From contig NC_015138.1 of assembly GCF_000176855.2 (NCBI RefSeq), positions 1,178,001 through 1,242,000 on the forward strand: a DNA stretch of 64,000 bases. The letters are read 5' to 3'. Positions 16,588 to 26,555 of the stretch are shown one piece after another. The notes below the pieces were generated by a model. The model ran no database searches. It was not told the origin of the DNA and worked only from the letters and a program-made list of their open reading frames with translations. The stretch's first letter is position 1, and each line of letters begins with the position of its first letter. Source of the DNA: Paracidovorax avenae ATCC 19860. GTDB taxonomy: Bacteria; Pseudomonadota; Gammaproteobacteria; Burkholderiales; Burkholderiaceae_C. The position numbers and the translations under genes are program-made.

Positions 16588-19500
16588 ATGTCCCTGCTCG
16601 GCAAACTCACCCGCTGTTTCGGTATCTCCCGGGTCACCTTCGATACTCCGGCGGGGCAGGCGCAGCAGATGCCGTCGCTGGCCAGCACCGCCGTGCGGCC
16701 GCTGGATGCACCGGCCAGACGGCCGCTGCGCCAGCCGAGGGCGGATTCCGCCCGCCCTCCGCGCGGCGCGGTGCCGGCCGCTGCCGCCCATGCCGCCAAT
16801 GCCGCCCGGGGCGGTACGGCGGGCGCGCCGGGCGGCACGGCACGCACCGGCAGCGCAGGCAGCACGGCGTCCCATGTCCTGCTCGATGCGATGGAGCAGG
16901 CGCAGCCCGACATGTCCCGGTGCGTCCGCTCGCTGTTCAACCGCACGGCCCGCCGCTTCGGCGTGGCGGCGGACCTCGCCGACGCCCTGTCGCAAGTGGA
17001 TGTGTCGCGCATGGCGCCGATTCCGGGCCTGCCGGGAGCGCCGCGCGTGCTGCTGGCCCAGGCGATCGCCGCGGCCACCGGAGGAGATGCCGCCAGGGCC
17101 CTGGAAGCACTCGCCGTGCTGCAGGAGATGGACCCGGCCCGCGAGGTGGCGACGGCCTGGCGGCAGCGGCAGGCCGGCGCTTGCGAAGGCGAGACCGGAT
17201 CGGTGTATGGAACGCCCGCGGAATCCCCGGAGGGCAGCGAGGATGGCTTGGAATACGGGACGGCCCGGCCCTCCCTGGAGGCCGATGGGCCGGACCTCTC
17301 CACGCAGCGGCAGTCCTCCGCCAGCGTGGAGGCGGAGGGGATGGCCCGCGCTATCGCGGCCAGGCAGGCAGCATGGAGGACGGCCGCCGCGCTGGCCGCC
17401 ACGCCCATGGGGCAGGACGTGCTGCAGGCCGTGGTCGCCGTTCCGGTGGAGGCCGCGCAGCGGCAGGATTTCGCGCTATTGCTGAAGGCGGCGGCCGCCT
17501 TGCCGCAGACCTTGCCGCGGACCCTGCCGGAGACCGCCGAGGGGCTGGCCGGGGGACGGATCGAAAGTGTGGACCCCGCCGCGCTGCTGGCCCGGGCCGG
17601 GGCACAGGACTGCCTGCCGGGCCGGGCGATCGCCTGCGCTGCCGCCCGGATGGCCGGCGATGTGCAGGCTGCCCAGCCCCACCGGTGGGCGCTGGCGGCC
17701 GTGCGCAACGACCTGTTCGAGACCGGGCCCGGATCGGACTTTGCCGCGATCGATGCGCGCCTCGTGAAAACCGGGCGCTGGATCGAGCGGGCCGCGCCGC
17801 AGCGGGGCAGGCTGCTGCGCAACCCCCTGGTCGGCAAGACACCTTTCACGGCCTTGCGGCATGGCACGCAGGGCGTGGAGCGCGGGCCGGCCATCGCGCG
17901 CCACCGCCGGGCCCGCGAAGCCGCGCTGCGCGACGCCGCCGAGGGCCTGCGGGCGCACCTGTCCGATGCGGCCCTGCGCATGCGCACGCCGGGCCCCGGG
18001 CAGGTGCCCGAGGCGCTGCTGCGGGCCGCGGTCCTGGCGCACTGCCTGCAGGCTCCGGCACCGGAGCCGCTCGAGCGGGAGGGCTTCGATGCGGAGGCCC
18101 GCGGCGACATCGCCGCGCGCCTCGCCGGCATGCTGTCGCCAGGCCTGGACGCGGACGGACGGGCCGGCCTCGCCCACCGGCTGGCCGGTGCGCCTGCGCT
18201 GCAGGCGCTGGCCGCGCTGCGCCTGGATGAGCGGACCATGGGGCAGTGGCTCGACGAGGCCCGTGCGGTGGCGGGCGCCGCCACGCAAGCGGCCGGGGAC
18301 GGGCCGGAGGATCTGCGTGCCGTCTCCGCGGCGCTGGCGCGGGCGCGCGAGGAAGTGGTGGGGCGCGACACCCGCGTGCCGGAGGTCGATCGCGAAACCG
18401 TGCGCACGGCGCTCAAGGAGATCATCGCCCGCCTCGAAGGATCGAGCCGCCTGCGGCTCAGCAGCGGCGGCCTCGTGGGCGTGGGGCTGCGGCAGATCAC
18501 GTCGTCGGTCAGTGCGATCGCGAGCGCCTTCTTCCTGCGCGGCCGGGTCGATGCCAGGGCGCAGCGCGGCCGGCAGGCCGTCTTCGAGATCGCGATGCCG
18601 CCCTACGACATGGAGATCGTGCTCGGCACCCAGCGCCAGGCGGCCCGGCAGGTGGGCGTCGGTGCCTTCGTGGGGCCGGACATCGGCCTTGCCAAGGCGG
18701 GCGTCAACGTGGACACCGTGCTCTACGGCCGCGATCGCGCCGATGTGAGCGGCATTTCGCTGCGCCTGCCGCGCGTCGGCCGGCTCGTCCCGGAGCTGCG
18801 GGCCGAGTTCTCTGCCCTGGTGGATGCGCTGCTGGACGGATGCCACGGCGGCGCGCAACCGGCCGACGGGGCGCCGCTGCTGCAGCGCCTGCTGCAGGCG
18901 TTTCCCGAGCTCACGGTGAACCGCATCGGCCGGGCCGGCGACGGCCGGCGGCGGCATGCGCTGGGCGTGGACGCCGCGGCCTCGGCCGGCCGCTGGGGTG
19001 CCAAGCTCAGCGGCAGCGTCGGCGGGTTCGTCGAGGCCCAGCGCAACGTCACGAAGCACTATGCCGACGCGACGGGCCACATGCGTGTCGAGCGCTCGAT
19101 CGAAGGGCACCTCGCCAAGGCCGGGGTGGCGGCCAGGGTGTCCGCCGGCTTCGGCACGGCGCTCGCGTCGGCCACCGCCGCGTCCGGCGGCGTGGACCTT
19201 TCGGTCGCGGCGCTCCAGGCCGGCGCGGCCGTGGAGAATGTCTTCTCCGGCCTGTCGCTCCGCCGGGAGGCCGTCTATGAAGCGGGGCGCCTGCATCCGC
19301 TCTCGTTCGTGGAAACCGAATACCAGAACGTGGAGGCGTTCCTCGATGCGATGGGGCCGCAGGCCGCGGACTGGGTCGATGCCGGCATCGAACGGCCCCG
19401 GCTGGATGCGCTGCTGCAGGCGGTCCGGCAGCATGCGGCGCCGATCCACAGCTTCGCGGCACGCTGTACGGTAACGCCCGCCATGCGCCAGCGGGACGAT

Positions 19501-19833
19501 GCCTACCGCTCGGCCCTGCAGCTCTGCGCCCAGCACCCGGGCGGCCTGCCGGGCGCGGCGCAGGCGCTGGCCGCCCGGATCGAATCCCAGTGGGCGGACC
19601 CGGCCGCCGTGCAGCCCTATTCGCTGCGCTCCTATGAGCGCCACATGGTCCAGCGCACGCGCGGCATCGATCTGGTGGTGCAGTGGGCCAGCCTGGAAGC
19701 AGCCGAGGCGTCGCACATCGACAACCGGATCGACGTGCCGGCCCCGCGGCCTGCGCCAGCGCAGGCACAGGCGCCTACCCGCCCGGAGGGTCGTCCGCCA
19801 GCAATTGCTCCAGGCGCCGCGGGTAGTGGTTGA
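16588..19833 (+). CDS. Candidate type III secretion effector (1081 aa), possibly AWR/RipA-like
   Basis: A large protein with no signal peptide. The first 90 or so residues are Ala, Pro, Ser, Gly, Arg and Thr-rich and probably disordered, as in type III secretion signals. The remainder is a mosaic of Ala/Leu/Arg-rich helices (about 95-560) and a more beta-rich C-terminal half (for example [20 protein letters not shown] near residue 810), ending in a Pro/Gln/Ala tail. AWR tripeptides occur at about 190-192 and 262-264; the AWR (RipA) effectors of Ralstonia and Acidovorax are of similar size and are named for such a motif, but two tripeptides are weak evidence. ATG 16588 has AGGA upstream. A PIP-like box precedes it and no operon partner is present. 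It overlaps the convergent ATPase gene by 59 nt. Confidence 0.55.
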   Translation: MSLLGKLTRCFGISRVTFDTPAGQAQQMPSLASTAVRPLDAPARRPLRQPRADSARPPRGAVPAAAAHAANAARGGTAGAPGGTARTGSAGSTASHVLLDAMEQAQPDMSRCVRSLFNRTARRFGVAADLADALSQVDVSRMAPIPGLPGAPRVLLAQAIAAATGGDAARALEALAVLQEMDPAREVATAWRQRQAGACEGETGSVYGTPAESPEGSEDGLEYGTARPSLEADGPDLSTQRQSSASVEAEGMARAIAARQAAWRTAAALAATPMGQDVLQAVVAVPVEAAQRQDFALLLKAAAALPQTLPRTLPETAEGLAGGRIESVDPAALLARAGAQDCLPGRAIACAAARMAGDVQAAQPHRWALAAVRNDLFETGPGSDFAAIDARLVKTGRWIERAAPQRGRLLRNPLVGKTPFTALRHGTQGVERGPAIARHRRAREAALRDAAEGLRAHLSDAALRMRTPGPGQVPEALLRAAVLAHCLQAPAPEPLEREGFDAEARGDIAARLAGMLSPGLDADGRAGLAHRLAGAPALQALAALRLDERTMGQWLDEARAVAGAATQAAGDGPEDLRAVSAALARAREEVVGRDTRVPEVDRETVRTALKEIIARLEGSSRLRLSSGGLVGVGLRQITSSVSAIASAFFLRGRVDARAQRGRQAVFEIAMPPYDMEIVLGTQRQAARQVGVGAFVGPDIGLAKAGVNVDTVLYGRDRADVSGISLRLPRVGRLVPELRAEFSALVDALLDGCHGGAQPADGAPLLQRLLQAFPELTVNRIGRAGDGRRRHALGVDAAASAGRWGAKLSGSVGGFVEAQRNVTKHYADATGHMRVERSIEGHLAKAGVAARVSAGFGTALASATAASGGVDLSVAALQAGAAVENVFSGLSLRREAVYEAGRLHPLSFVETEYQNVEAFLDAMGPQAADWVDAGIERPRLDALLQAVRQHAAPIHSFAARCTVTPAMRQRDDAYRSALQLCAQHPGGLPGAAQALAARIESQWADPAAVQPYSLRSYERHMVQRTRGIDLVVQWASLEAAEASHIDNRIDVPAPRPAPAQAQAPTRPEGRPPAIAPGAAGSG

Positions 19834-20530
19834 GGAAGTCCCGCGTCACCTCGAAATGCTCGGTGTCCTCGAAGGCCACTTCGCTCACGCCCGTGCCGTC
19901 GAACAGGATGATCTTCGCGTGCGGGTATGACAGCAGGATCGGCGAGTGCGTGGCGATGACCAACTGCGAATGGTCCTCGACCAGCTGGTGGATGGCGCAC
20001 AGCGCCGCCAGCTGGCGGTTGGGCGACAGGGCGGCCTCGGGTTCGTCGAGGAAGTAGATGCCGTTGCCGCGCAGCTTCTGCGTCAGCACGCTCATGAACG
20101 ATTCGCCGTGCGACTGGGCGTGCAGCTTCCTGTGGCCGTAGCCGTTGGGGCCGGGCATGTCGTCCATGTAGGTCGCCACGTTGAAGAAGCTCTCGGCCCG
20201 CAGGAAGTAGCCGTCTTTCGGGATGGGCGCGATGCGGGCCAGCCGCAGGTCGCCGTGCAGCGGCGAGACGGAAGCCTGCTGGAGCGTCGTCTGCAGCCGC
20301 ACGGACCGGGTGCCGCCTTCCTGCCCGAATCCCATGCCGAGGGCCAGCGCTTCCAGCACGGTGGATTTGCCCGCGCCGTTCTCGCCCACGAAGAAAGTGA
20401 CATTGGGGTGGAAGTCGATCTGGTCTATTTGCGCGACGGCCGGAATGCTGTAGGGGTAGGTGCTCTCGTCGATGTCGGCCTCGGGCCGGAAGCTGGCGCG
20501 CAGCAGGTGGGGCTGGGTGCGGCGGGGCAT
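19775..20530 (-). CDS. AAA-family ATPase (predicted ABC-like, COG3910 type)
   Basis: A 251-residue soluble ATPase with the split-free ABC/SMC-like head: Walker A GENGAGKST at residues 49-57, a Q-loop region after it, the signature-like HAQSHGESFMS near residue 145, Walker B IYFLDEPEAALSP near 165, and the switch His in IATHSPIL near 200. There are no membrane segments. Proteins of this size form a broad group of predicted ATPases of unknown role, related to OLD and RecF-type heads. It stands alone, with its last 59 bases overlapping the 3' end of the effector candidate on the opposite strand. Function unknown; a defence role would normally require a partner gene, which is absent. Confidence 0.85.
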   Translation of the reverse strand: MPRRTQPHLLRASFRPEADIDESTYPYSIPAVAQIDQIDFHPNVTFFVGENGAGKSTVLEALALGMGFGQEGGTRSVRLQTTLQQASVSPLHGDLRLARIAPIPKDGYFLRAESFFNVATYMDDMPGPNGYGHRKLHAQSHGESFMSVLTQKLRGNGIYFLDEPEAALSPNRQLAALCAIHQLVEDHSQLVIATHSPILLSYPHAKIILFDGTGVSEVAFEDTEHFEVTRDFLNHYPRRLEQLLADDPPGG

Positions 20531-20603
20531 GGGCAGCGGCTTGGACGGTAGTGGGCGTAACGCCTGCCATCCTATGCCAACTCCGTGCGCAGCCCGCGAG
20601 CCC

Positions 20604-21380
20604 TCACTCCCCCTGGGTTCCCCGCCGCGCCCAGCCCGTGGTGTGCTTCTCCAGCACGCTGAAAAGCTCGTACATCACCATCGCCATCGCGCCCACCACC
20701 ATCAGGCCGGCGAAGGCCAGGCCCATCTGCATCGACGAGCCTGCCGAGATCAGCAGGTAGCCGATGCCCTCGTTGGCGGCGGTCATCTCGCTCACCGTGG
20801 TGCCCACGAACGCGAGCGTGATGGCGACCTTGAGCGAGCCGTAGAAGTAGGGCAGCGAGCGCGGCAGGCCGACCTTGGTGAGCACGTCCCAGCGCTTGGC
20901 GCCCAGCACGCGCAGCACGTCCTCCAGCTCCGGCTCCAGGGTGGCGAGGCCCGTGGCGATGTTCACCATGATCGGGAAGAAGCTGATCAGGAAGGCCGTG
21001 AGGATGGCCGGCCCCGCACCGATGCCGAACCACACCACGAGGATGGGCACGAACGCGGCCTTGGGCAGGGCGTTGAAGGCGGTCATGAGCGGGTAGATGG
21101 CGGCGTAGGCGAGGCGCGAGGAGCCGATCACGAAACCCAGCAGCACGCCCACCACGATGGCGATGCCGAAGCCCGCCATGGTGACCCAGAAGGTGCGCCA
21201 CGCGTGGCCCGCGATGATCCACTTGAACTCCACCAGCTGGTTCCAGATGGCCAGCGGGCTGGGGAAGATGAATTCCGAGACGCCCAGGCCCGAGCAGACG
21301 ACCTGCCAGAGCACGATCACCGCGAAGAGCAGGACCCAGGGCGACCAGCGCTCGACGCGCTTGCGATGCTGTGCGTTCAT
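20604..21380 (-). CDS. ABC transporter permease (SsuC/TauC-like)
   Basis: A 258-residue inner-membrane permease with about six helices (from SPWVLLFAVIVLWQVVC). The EAA-type loop near residue 165 (LEPELEDVLRVLGAKRWDVLTKVGLPRSLPYFYGSLK) contacts the ATPase. This is the nitrate/sulfonate/taurine permease type that pairs with NMT1-like binding proteins. The ATG overlaps the ATPase stop (ATGA), so it is the third gene of a complete importer: binding protein, ATPase, permease. It probably forms a homodimer. The NtrC/sigma-54 control upstream points to a nitrogen source as cargo. Confidence 0.88.
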   Translation of the reverse strand: MNAQHRKRVERWSPWVLLFAVIVLWQVVCSGLGVSEFIFPSPLAIWNQLVEFKWIIAGHAWRTFWVTMAGFGIAIVVGVLLGFVIGSSRLAYAAIYPLMTAFNALPKAAFVPILVVWFGIGAGPAILTAFLISFFPIMVNIATGLATLEPELEDVLRVLGAKRWDVLTKVGLPRSLPYFYGSLKVAITLAFVGTTVSEMTAANEGIGYLLISAGSSMQMGLAFAGLMVVGAMAMVMYELFSVLEKHTTGWARRGTQGE

Positions 21381-22201
21381 TGCGTGATCTCCCCGCCGGT
21401 CTTGCGCAGCGCCCCGATGTGGCCGCGCAGCTCCAGCACGATGTCGGTGAATTCCTTGGTGTAGGTGAGCTCCAGGTCGCGCGGCCTGGGCAGCTCGATG
21501 TCGCGGCGCACGACGAAGCGGCCCGGGCTCTTGCTCATCACATAGATCGTGTCCGCGAGGAACACGCTCTCGCGCAGGTCGTGCGTGACGAGGATGACGT
21601 TGAATTGCTGCTCGGCCTGCAGGTCGCGCAGGATGCACCAGAGCTCCTCGCGCGTGAACGCGTCCAGCGCGCCGAAGGGCTCGTCGAGCAGCAGCATCTG
21701 CGGCTCGTGGATGAGCGCGCGGCAGATGCTGGCGCGCTGCTGCATGCCGCCCGAGAGCTGCCAGGGGTACTTGTCCTCGTAGCCCGCCAGGCCCACTTTC
21801 TGGAGCAGGGAGCGTGCGCGTGCCTCGTACTCCTTGCGGCGGGCCTTGAACTGCGAACGGTGCGGCTCGACGATCTCCAGCGGCAGCAGCACGTTGGCGA
21901 CCGTGGTGCGCCAGGGCAGCAGCGAAGGCGCCTGGAAGGCCATGCCCGAGATCTTCAGCGGCCCGGTCACCGGCTCGCCGGCGATGCGGATCTTGCCCAT
22001 GGAGGGCATGCGCAGGCCGGTGGCCAGCTTCATGAAGGTGGACTTGCCGCAGCCCGACGGCCCGACGATCGCGATGAATTCGCCGCGCCGCACCTGCAGG
22101 TCGATGGCCTCCACCGCGAAGTGGTTGGCGCGCAGCAGCTCTTCGTTGTAGGCGAGCCAGACGTCGCGGAAGTCCACGAAATAGGTTTCTGTGGCCTGCA
22201 T
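21377..22201 (-). CDS. ABC transporter ATP-binding protein (SsuB/TauB-like)
   Basis: A 274-residue ATPase: Walker A VGPSGCGKST near residue 43, Q-loop MAFQAPSLLPWRT, signature LSGGMQQRASICRAL near 145, Walker B LLLDEPFGALD near 165, and H-loop VTHDLRES near 195. It belongs to the nitrate/sulfonate/taurine subfamily and energises the adjacent permease. The ATG at 22201 (MQATETYF) has CCAGGA about 8 nt upstream; an ATG at 22210 directly abuts that site and is less likely. A long intercistronic hairpin separates it from the binding-protein gene and may lower its expression relative to that gene. Confidence 0.88.
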   Translation of the reverse strand: MQATETYFVDFRDVWLAYNEELLRANHFAVEAIDLQVRRGEFIAIVGPSGCGKSTFMKLATGLRMPSMGKIRIAGEPVTGPLKISGMAFQAPSLLPWRTTVANVLLPLEIVEPHRSQFKARRKEYEARARSLLQKVGLAGYEDKYPWQLSGGMQQRASICRALIHEPQMLLLDEPFGALDAFTREELWCILRDLQAEQQFNVILVTHDLRESVFLADTIYVMSKSPGRFVVRRDIELPRPRDLELTYTKEFTDIVLELRGHIGALRKTGGEITQ

Positions 22202-22265
22202 GGAAAACATCCTGGAAGGGAGGGGAGGTGTGCCGCAGTCCGGCGGCGGAAGGCGGCGGCGGACA

Positions 22266-22299
22266 CCCTCCCTCCACGCGGCCGCGTGGAAGGGCAGGG
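22266..22299 (-). other. Intercistronic hairpin between binding protein and ATPase genes
   Basis: TCCACGCGGCCGCGTGGA (22273-22290) is an 18-bp perfect palindrome; with one- or two-base bulges the pairing extends through CCC/GGG blocks to 22266-22299. It lies in the transcribed gap, a position where hairpins commonly protect the upstream message from 3' decay so that more binding protein than ATPase is made. There is no T-run, so it is not a standard terminator. Confidence 0.5.
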
Positions 22300-22326
22300 G
22301 TGCCGGGGCGGGCCGGGCGGGAGGGC

Positions 22327-23367
22327 CTACTTCTTCGGCAGGATGTTCAGCTCGGCGGCCGCCGGCAGGAAGCTGCCGTTCCACACGGTGGCGGGATCGA
22401 CGCGCGTCTTGGTGTTGTAGGCGTCGGACACCTGCGAGGCCATCAGCGCGAGCCGCTGGGGCTTCACCTGGCCGAAGCCTTCGGCGCGCGCATCCGGGCT
22501 GTTGATCACCGTGTCGATGGCCAGTTGCAGCCGGCGCGTCTCGAGCGCGGTGTTCACGATGCCGTCGCGTTCCTTCACGTAGGCGATGGCGGCGCCGGGG
22601 TTGGCGATCACTTCCTTCGCGCCGCGGGCGAAGGCCTTCAGGAAGGCCTTCACCGCCTCGGGGTTCTCCTTGAGGATCTTCGGGCTCGCGATGATGGCGT
22701 TGCCGTAGAGCTTCACGCCGTAGTCGGCATAGGGCAGCACGACCACGTCCGACGCCTTGGCGCCGCGCGCCTCCAGGTTCAGCAGGGAGGTGAAGGTGAA
22801 CCCGGTGATGGCGTCCACGTCGCCGCGCACGAGCATGGTCTCGCGCAGCGGCGGGTCCATGGCTGTCCATTGCACGCCGGCGATCTGGTTGGCCTTGGCG
22901 AAGATCGGGAAGCCGCGGCGCCCGGCGTCGAACACCGGCGCGCCGAGCTTCCTGCCGTTCAGGTCGGCGGGCTTGGTGATGCCGCTTTTCTTCAGCGCCA
23001 TGACCGAGGCGGGCGTGTTGTTGTACACCATCATCACGGCCACGGGCTTGTTCTGCGCGTCGGGGTTGTTGCCGTGGAATTCCATCACCGCGGCCAGGTC
23101 GGCAAAGCCGATGTCGTACGAGCCCGAGGCCACGCGCTGCACGGCGCCGCCCGAGCCGTTGCCGGCGTCCACCGTCACGTTCAGGCCCGCTTCCTTGAAG
23201 TAGCCTTTGGTCGTCGGCAGCAGGAAGAAGGCCGCGGGCCCCTCGAAGCGCCAGTCGAGCTGGAACTTGATGGGGGTGGGCGCGCCGGACTGGGCCTGCG
23301 CGGCGGGCACCAGCAGGCCCGACGCGGCGAGCAGCAGGGCGGACTGCAGGAAGGAACGCTTGGTCAT
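22327..23367 (-). CDS. ABC transporter substrate-binding protein, NMT1-like
   Basis: A 346-residue periplasmic protein with a Sec signal peptide (MTKRSFLQSALLLAASGLLVPAAQA, cleavage about residue 25). The mature sequence IKFQLDWRFEGPAAFFLLPTTKGYFKEAGLNVTV followed by RVASGSYDIGFADLAAVMEF is the NMT1/SsuA-type fold; it parallels the orphan binding protein at 10905-11927 closely enough (TKGYFKEAGL against AKGYYREEGL) to suggest related ligands. GGAGA precedes the ATG at 23367. First gene of the importer operon, read from a sigma-54 promoter at 23405-23420 with an NtrC site upstream. A nucleobase or other nitrogen-rich ligand is likely but unproven. Confidence 0.88.
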   Translation of the reverse strand: MTKRSFLQSALLLAASGLLVPAAQAQSGAPTPIKFQLDWRFEGPAAFFLLPTTKGYFKEAGLNVTVDAGNGSGGAVQRVASGSYDIGFADLAAVMEFHGNNPDAQNKPVAVMMVYNNTPASVMALKKSGITKPADLNGRKLGAPVFDAGRRGFPIFAKANQIAGVQWTAMDPPLRETMLVRGDVDAITGFTFTSLLNLEARGAKASDVVVLPYADYGVKLYGNAIIASPKILKENPEAVKAFLKAFARGAKEVIANPGAAIAYVKERDGIVNTALETRRLQLAIDTVINSPDARAEGFGQVKPQRLALMASQVSDAYNTKTRVDPATVWNGSFLPAAAELNILPKK

Positions 23368-23404
23368 GGGGTCTCCATTCGTGTCGATCGATACCGGGGG
23401 TATC

Positions 23405-23420
23405 AGCAAGATCGATGCCT
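23405..23420 (-). promoter_or_regulatory. Sigma-54 promoter of the ABC importer operon
   Basis: On the minus strand this reads AGGCATCGATCTTGCT, with GG and GC at the exact -24/-12 spacing and a TTGC match. Predicted start is near 23395, about 28 nt before the binding-protein ATG. A GATACC-GGG-GGTATC palindrome (23390-23404) covers the start point. Confidence 0.6.
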
Positions 23421-23456
23421 GTCCGCCGCCGGCTGCAGGGCGCAGTATGCACGGAT

Positions 23457-23473
23457 TGCACCAGCATGGTGCA
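23457..23473. promoter_or_regulatory. NtrC enhancer site
   Basis: TGCACCAGCATGGTGCA is a 7-bp-arm palindrome matching the classical NtrC consensus TGCACC-N5-GGTGCA at every defined base. Its centre is about 70 bp upstream of the start predicted from the sigma-54 element at 23405-23420, a normal enhancer distance. It lies in the gap after the deaminase gene. Confidence 0.7.
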
Positions 23474-23494
23474 TGCTTCGTGCCTGCCAGGGAG

Positions 23495-24028
23495 TCAGCG
23501 GTGTTCCCAGAAGCCGCGGTGCGCGGCGACGAGCGCATCGCGCAGTTCGGGGACAGGGCCGGTCACCTCCACCGGGCGCTGGCCGCGCGCGAACACCTCG
23601 CGGCAGGGCAGGTCCAGCGTGGGGTTCTCGGGGTGGTCGCCCGTGATAGCGCGCAGCGCCGTCTCCTCGGCGCCGTACAGCACGCGCCCGATGCCGGCCC
23701 AGTAGATGGTGCCGGCGCACATGGCGCAGGGCTCGAAGGTGGTGACGAGGGTGCAGCCGCGCAGCAGGTCGGCGGGCCAGCGCGCCGCCGCCTCGCGCGC
23801 GAGCGTGGACTCGGCATGGTTCACCGTGTCGATATTGCCCTGCTCGGCCAGCACGGTATCGCCGTCCGGCGCGACCAGCAGCGCACCGAAGGGATGGCGC
23901 CCGGCGTCCATCGCGCGGCGCGCGACCGCATCGGCCCGCAGCAGGTGGCGGGCGATGCGCTCCGGCGTCAGCGGGGCTGCGGCAGGGGAAAGAGAATGGA
24001 ACGGGGAAGGGGGTACGGGATCGGCCAT
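23495..24028 (-). CDS. Nucleoside deaminase (guanine/cytosine deaminase-like)
   Basis: A 177-residue zinc deaminase of the CDA fold: NHAESTLAREA near residue 71 gives the zinc His and catalytic Glu, and TTFEPCAMCAGTIYWAGIGRVLYG near 98 gives the two Cys ligands. The YWAGIGRVLYG part closely mirrors the deaminase at 10399-10908, so the two are probably functional relatives, each beside an NMT1-type binding protein. The start at 24028 (MADPVPP) was chosen over 24046; neither has a strong ribosome site. It is 73 nt after maeB on the same strand and 128 nt upstream of the NtrC-controlled importer, suggesting it deaminates the imported base. Confidence 0.85.
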   Translation of the reverse strand: MADPVPPSPFHSLSPAAAPLTPERIARHLLRADAVARRAMDAGRHPFGALLVAPDGDTVLAEQGNIDTVNHAESTLAREAAARWPADLLRGCTLVTTFEPCAMCAGTIYWAGIGRVLYGAEETALRAITGDHPENPTLDLPCREVFARGQRPVEVTGPVPELRDALVAAHRGFWEHR

Positions 24029-24101
24029 GGCGCAGGCCGCATGCAAGCCGCGTACCGGTGGCCGTCCCGCTGCCCGGGTGGCGGGCTGCGGGACGGGCGC
24101 T

Positions 24102-26402
24102 TCAGCGCTGGGCCTTGGAGGCCACGGCGTTGGCGGCGGCCAGTGCCGTCATGTTGACCACGCGGCGCACGGTGGAGGAGGGCGTGAGCACGTGGGCCGA
24201 GGCGGCGGCGCCCAGCAGGATCGGGCCGATGGTGGTGCCGTGGCTGCCGGTGGTCTTGAGCACGTTGAACAGGATGTTCGCCGCGTCGAGGTTCGGGCAG
24301 ATCAGCACGTTGGCCGAGCCGGTGAGCGTGCCGTCCTCCAGCGCGGTCTGGCGGATCTTCTCCGACAGGGCCGCGTCGCCGTGCAGCTCGCCATCGCTCT
24401 CGATGTGGGGCGCGGCCTTCGCGAACAGGTCGCGCGCCGCGCGCATCTTGCGGGCCGAGGGGCGCGTGGACGAGCCGTAGTTGGAGTGCGAGAGGAACGC
24501 GACCTTGGGCGGCAGGCCGAAGCGCTGCACTTCCTCGGCCGCCATCTGCGCGATGTGCGCGAGCTGCTCGGCGCTCGGGTCCTCGTGGATGTAGGTGTCG
24601 GCGATGAACAGCGTGTGCTGGTCCAGCGTGAGGGCGTTCACCGTCGCGAGGCCGGCGGCGCCGTCCTTCAGGCCGATCACCGTGCGCACGTGCTCCAGGT
24701 GGTGGTCGAAGCGTCCGACCAGGCCGCACAGCAGCGCGTCCGCATCGCCCAGTCGCACCATCAGCGCGCCGATGAGCGTGTTGGAGCGGCGCACGGCGGC
24801 CTTGGCGGCCTCGGGCGTGATGCCGTCGCGGCCCATCAGGCGGTGGTAGGCCTCCCAGTACTGGCGGAAGCGCGGATCGTCCTCGGGGTTGCAGACTTCC
24901 ACGTCCTTGCCGAGCTGGATGCGCAGGCCGGCCTTCTTGATCCGCATCTCGATCACCGCGGGGCGGCCGATCAGGATGGGCCGGGCCAGGCCGTCATCGA
25001 CCGCCACCTGCGCGGCGCGCAGCACGCGCTCGTCCTCGCCCTCGGCATAGGCCACGCGCTGCAGGCTGGCCTTGGCGGCGGTGAAGACCGGGCGCATGAA
25101 CATGCTGGTCTGGTAGACGAAGCGCGTGAGGCTGTCGCGGTAGGCGTCGTAGTCCTGGATCGGGCGGGTGGCCACGCCCGAGGCCTCGGCCGCGCGCGCC
25201 ACGGCGGGCGCGATGCGCAGGATCAGGCGCACGTCGAACGGCGTGGGGATGAGGTAGTCGGGGCCGAAGGAGAGTTCCTGGCCCGCGTAGGCGGCGGCCA
25301 CCTCGTCGCTCATCTCCGCCTTGGCGAGGTCGGCGATCTCGCGCACGCAGGCGAGCTTCATCTCCTGCGTGATCTTCGTGGCGCCGCAATCGAGCGCGCC
25401 GCGGAAGATATAGGGGAAGCACAGCACGTTGTTGACCTGGTTCGGGTAGTCCGAACGGCCCGTGGCGATGATGCAGTCCGGGCGCACGGCCTTGGCCAGT
25501 TCCGGGCGGATCTCCGGCTCGGGGTTGGCCAGCGCCAGGATGATGGGCTTGTCCGCCATGGTCTTGACCATGTCGGCCGTGAGCGTGCCGGCGGTGGAGC
25601 AGCCCAGGAACACGTCGGCGCCGTTGACCACGTCGGCCAGGGTGCGGGCCTCGGTCTTCTGCGCGTAGCGGGCCTTGGATTCGTCCAGCGGGCCGCGGCC
25701 CTCGTAGATCACGCCCTTGGAGTCGCACACGAAGATGTGCTCGCGCTTCACGCCCAGGCCGACCATGACGTCCAGGCAGGCGATGGCGGCGGCGCCGGCA
25801 CCGGAGACGGCCACCTTCACGGCGCCGATGTCCTTGCCCACCAGTTCGAGGCCGTTGAGCAGGGCGGCGCTGGAGATGATGGCCGTGCCGTGCTGGTCGT
25901 CATGGAACACCGGGATGTTCATGCGCTTGGAGAGCTCACGCTCGATGTAGAAGCACTCGGGCGCCTTGATGTCTTCCAGGTTGATGCCGCCCAGCGTGGG
26001 CTCCAGCGCCGCGACGATCTCGATGATCTTGTCCGGGTCGCGCTCGGCCAGCTCGATGTCGAACACATCGACCCCCGCGAACTTCTTGAACAGGCATCCC
26101 TTGCCTTCCATCACCGGCTTGCCGGCCAGCGGGCCGATGTCGCCCAGGCCCAGCACCGCCGTGCCGTTGGTGATCACGCCCACGAGGTTGCCGCGCGAGG
26201 TGTAGTCGAACGCCAGCGACGGGTCGGCCTGGATGTCCAGGCACGGATAGGCCACGCCGGGCGAATAGGCCAGGGAGAGGTCGCGCTGGTTGGACAGGGG
26301 CTTGGTCGGCGTGACGGCGATCTTGCCGCGGCTGGGGTTGCGGTGGTATTCGAGCGCTGCTTCGCGCAGTGCCGCTTCCGCGGCGGAGAGTGGCTTGGTC
26401 AT
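24102..26402 (-). CDS. maeB: NADP-dependent malic enzyme, MaeB type
   Basis: A 766-residue two-domain protein. Residues about 1-430 are malic enzyme (oxidative decarboxylation of malate to pyruvate with NADP): [32 protein letters not shown] with the catalytic region, [10 protein letters not shown], and a Rossmann [15 protein letters not shown] near residue 195. The C-terminal part from about 440 is phosphotransacetylase-like ([17 protein letters not shown] near the end) and in MaeB proteins regulates the enzyme through acetyl-CoA rather than acting as Pta. The start at 26402 (MTKPLSA) is preferred to a longer reading. It sits among nitrogen-uptake genes and near a dicarboxylate symporter; it would make NADPH and pyruvate from C4 acids. 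Confidence 0.92.
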   Translation of the reverse strand: MTKPLSAAEAALREAALEYHRNPSRGKIAVTPTKPLSNQRDLSLAYSPGVAYPCLDIQADPSLAFDYTSRGNLVGVITNGTAVLGLGDIGPLAGKPVMEGKGCLFKKFAGVDVFDIELAERDPDKIIEIVAALEPTLGGINLEDIKAPECFYIERELSKRMNIPVFHDDQHGTAIISSAALLNGLELVGKDIGAVKVAVSGAGAAAIACLDVMVGLGVKREHIFVCDSKGVIYEGRGPLDESKARYAQKTEARTLADVVNGADVFLGCSTAGTLTADMVKTMADKPIILALANPEPEIRPELAKAVRPDCIIATGRSDYPNQVNNVLCFPYIFRGALDCGATKITQEMKLACVREIADLAKAEMSDEVAAAYAGQELSFGPDYLIPTPFDVRLILRIAPAVARAAEASGVATRPIQDYDAYRDSLTRFVYQTSMFMRPVFTAAKASLQRVAYAEGEDERVLRAAQVAVDDGLARPILIGRPAVIEMRIKKAGLRIQLGKDVEVCNPEDDPRFRQYWEAYHRLMGRDGITPEAAKAAVRRSNTLIGALMVRLGDADALLCGLVGRFDHHLEHVRTVIGLKDGAAGLATVNALTLDQHTLFIADTYIHEDPSAEQLAHIAQMAAEEVQRFGLPPKVAFLSHSNYGSSTRPSARKMRAARDLFAKAAPHIESDGELHGDAALSEKIRQTALEDGTLTGSANVLICPNLDAANILFNVLKTTGSHGTTIGPILLGAAASAHVLTPSSTVRRVVNMTALAAANAVASKAQR

Positions 26403-26555
26403 ACGGGGACTTCCGGAAAAAAGGGCGCAGAGGCGATGCCTGTCGAGCTTAACCGCCGGGCCCGCGCCAGGGGGGCCTGTACCCATGCGATATGTGCATG
26501 GGGACCGAATGCCCGCGCCGGATGCGGAGCGGGTCTGTGCCGGGGCAGGCCGGGC

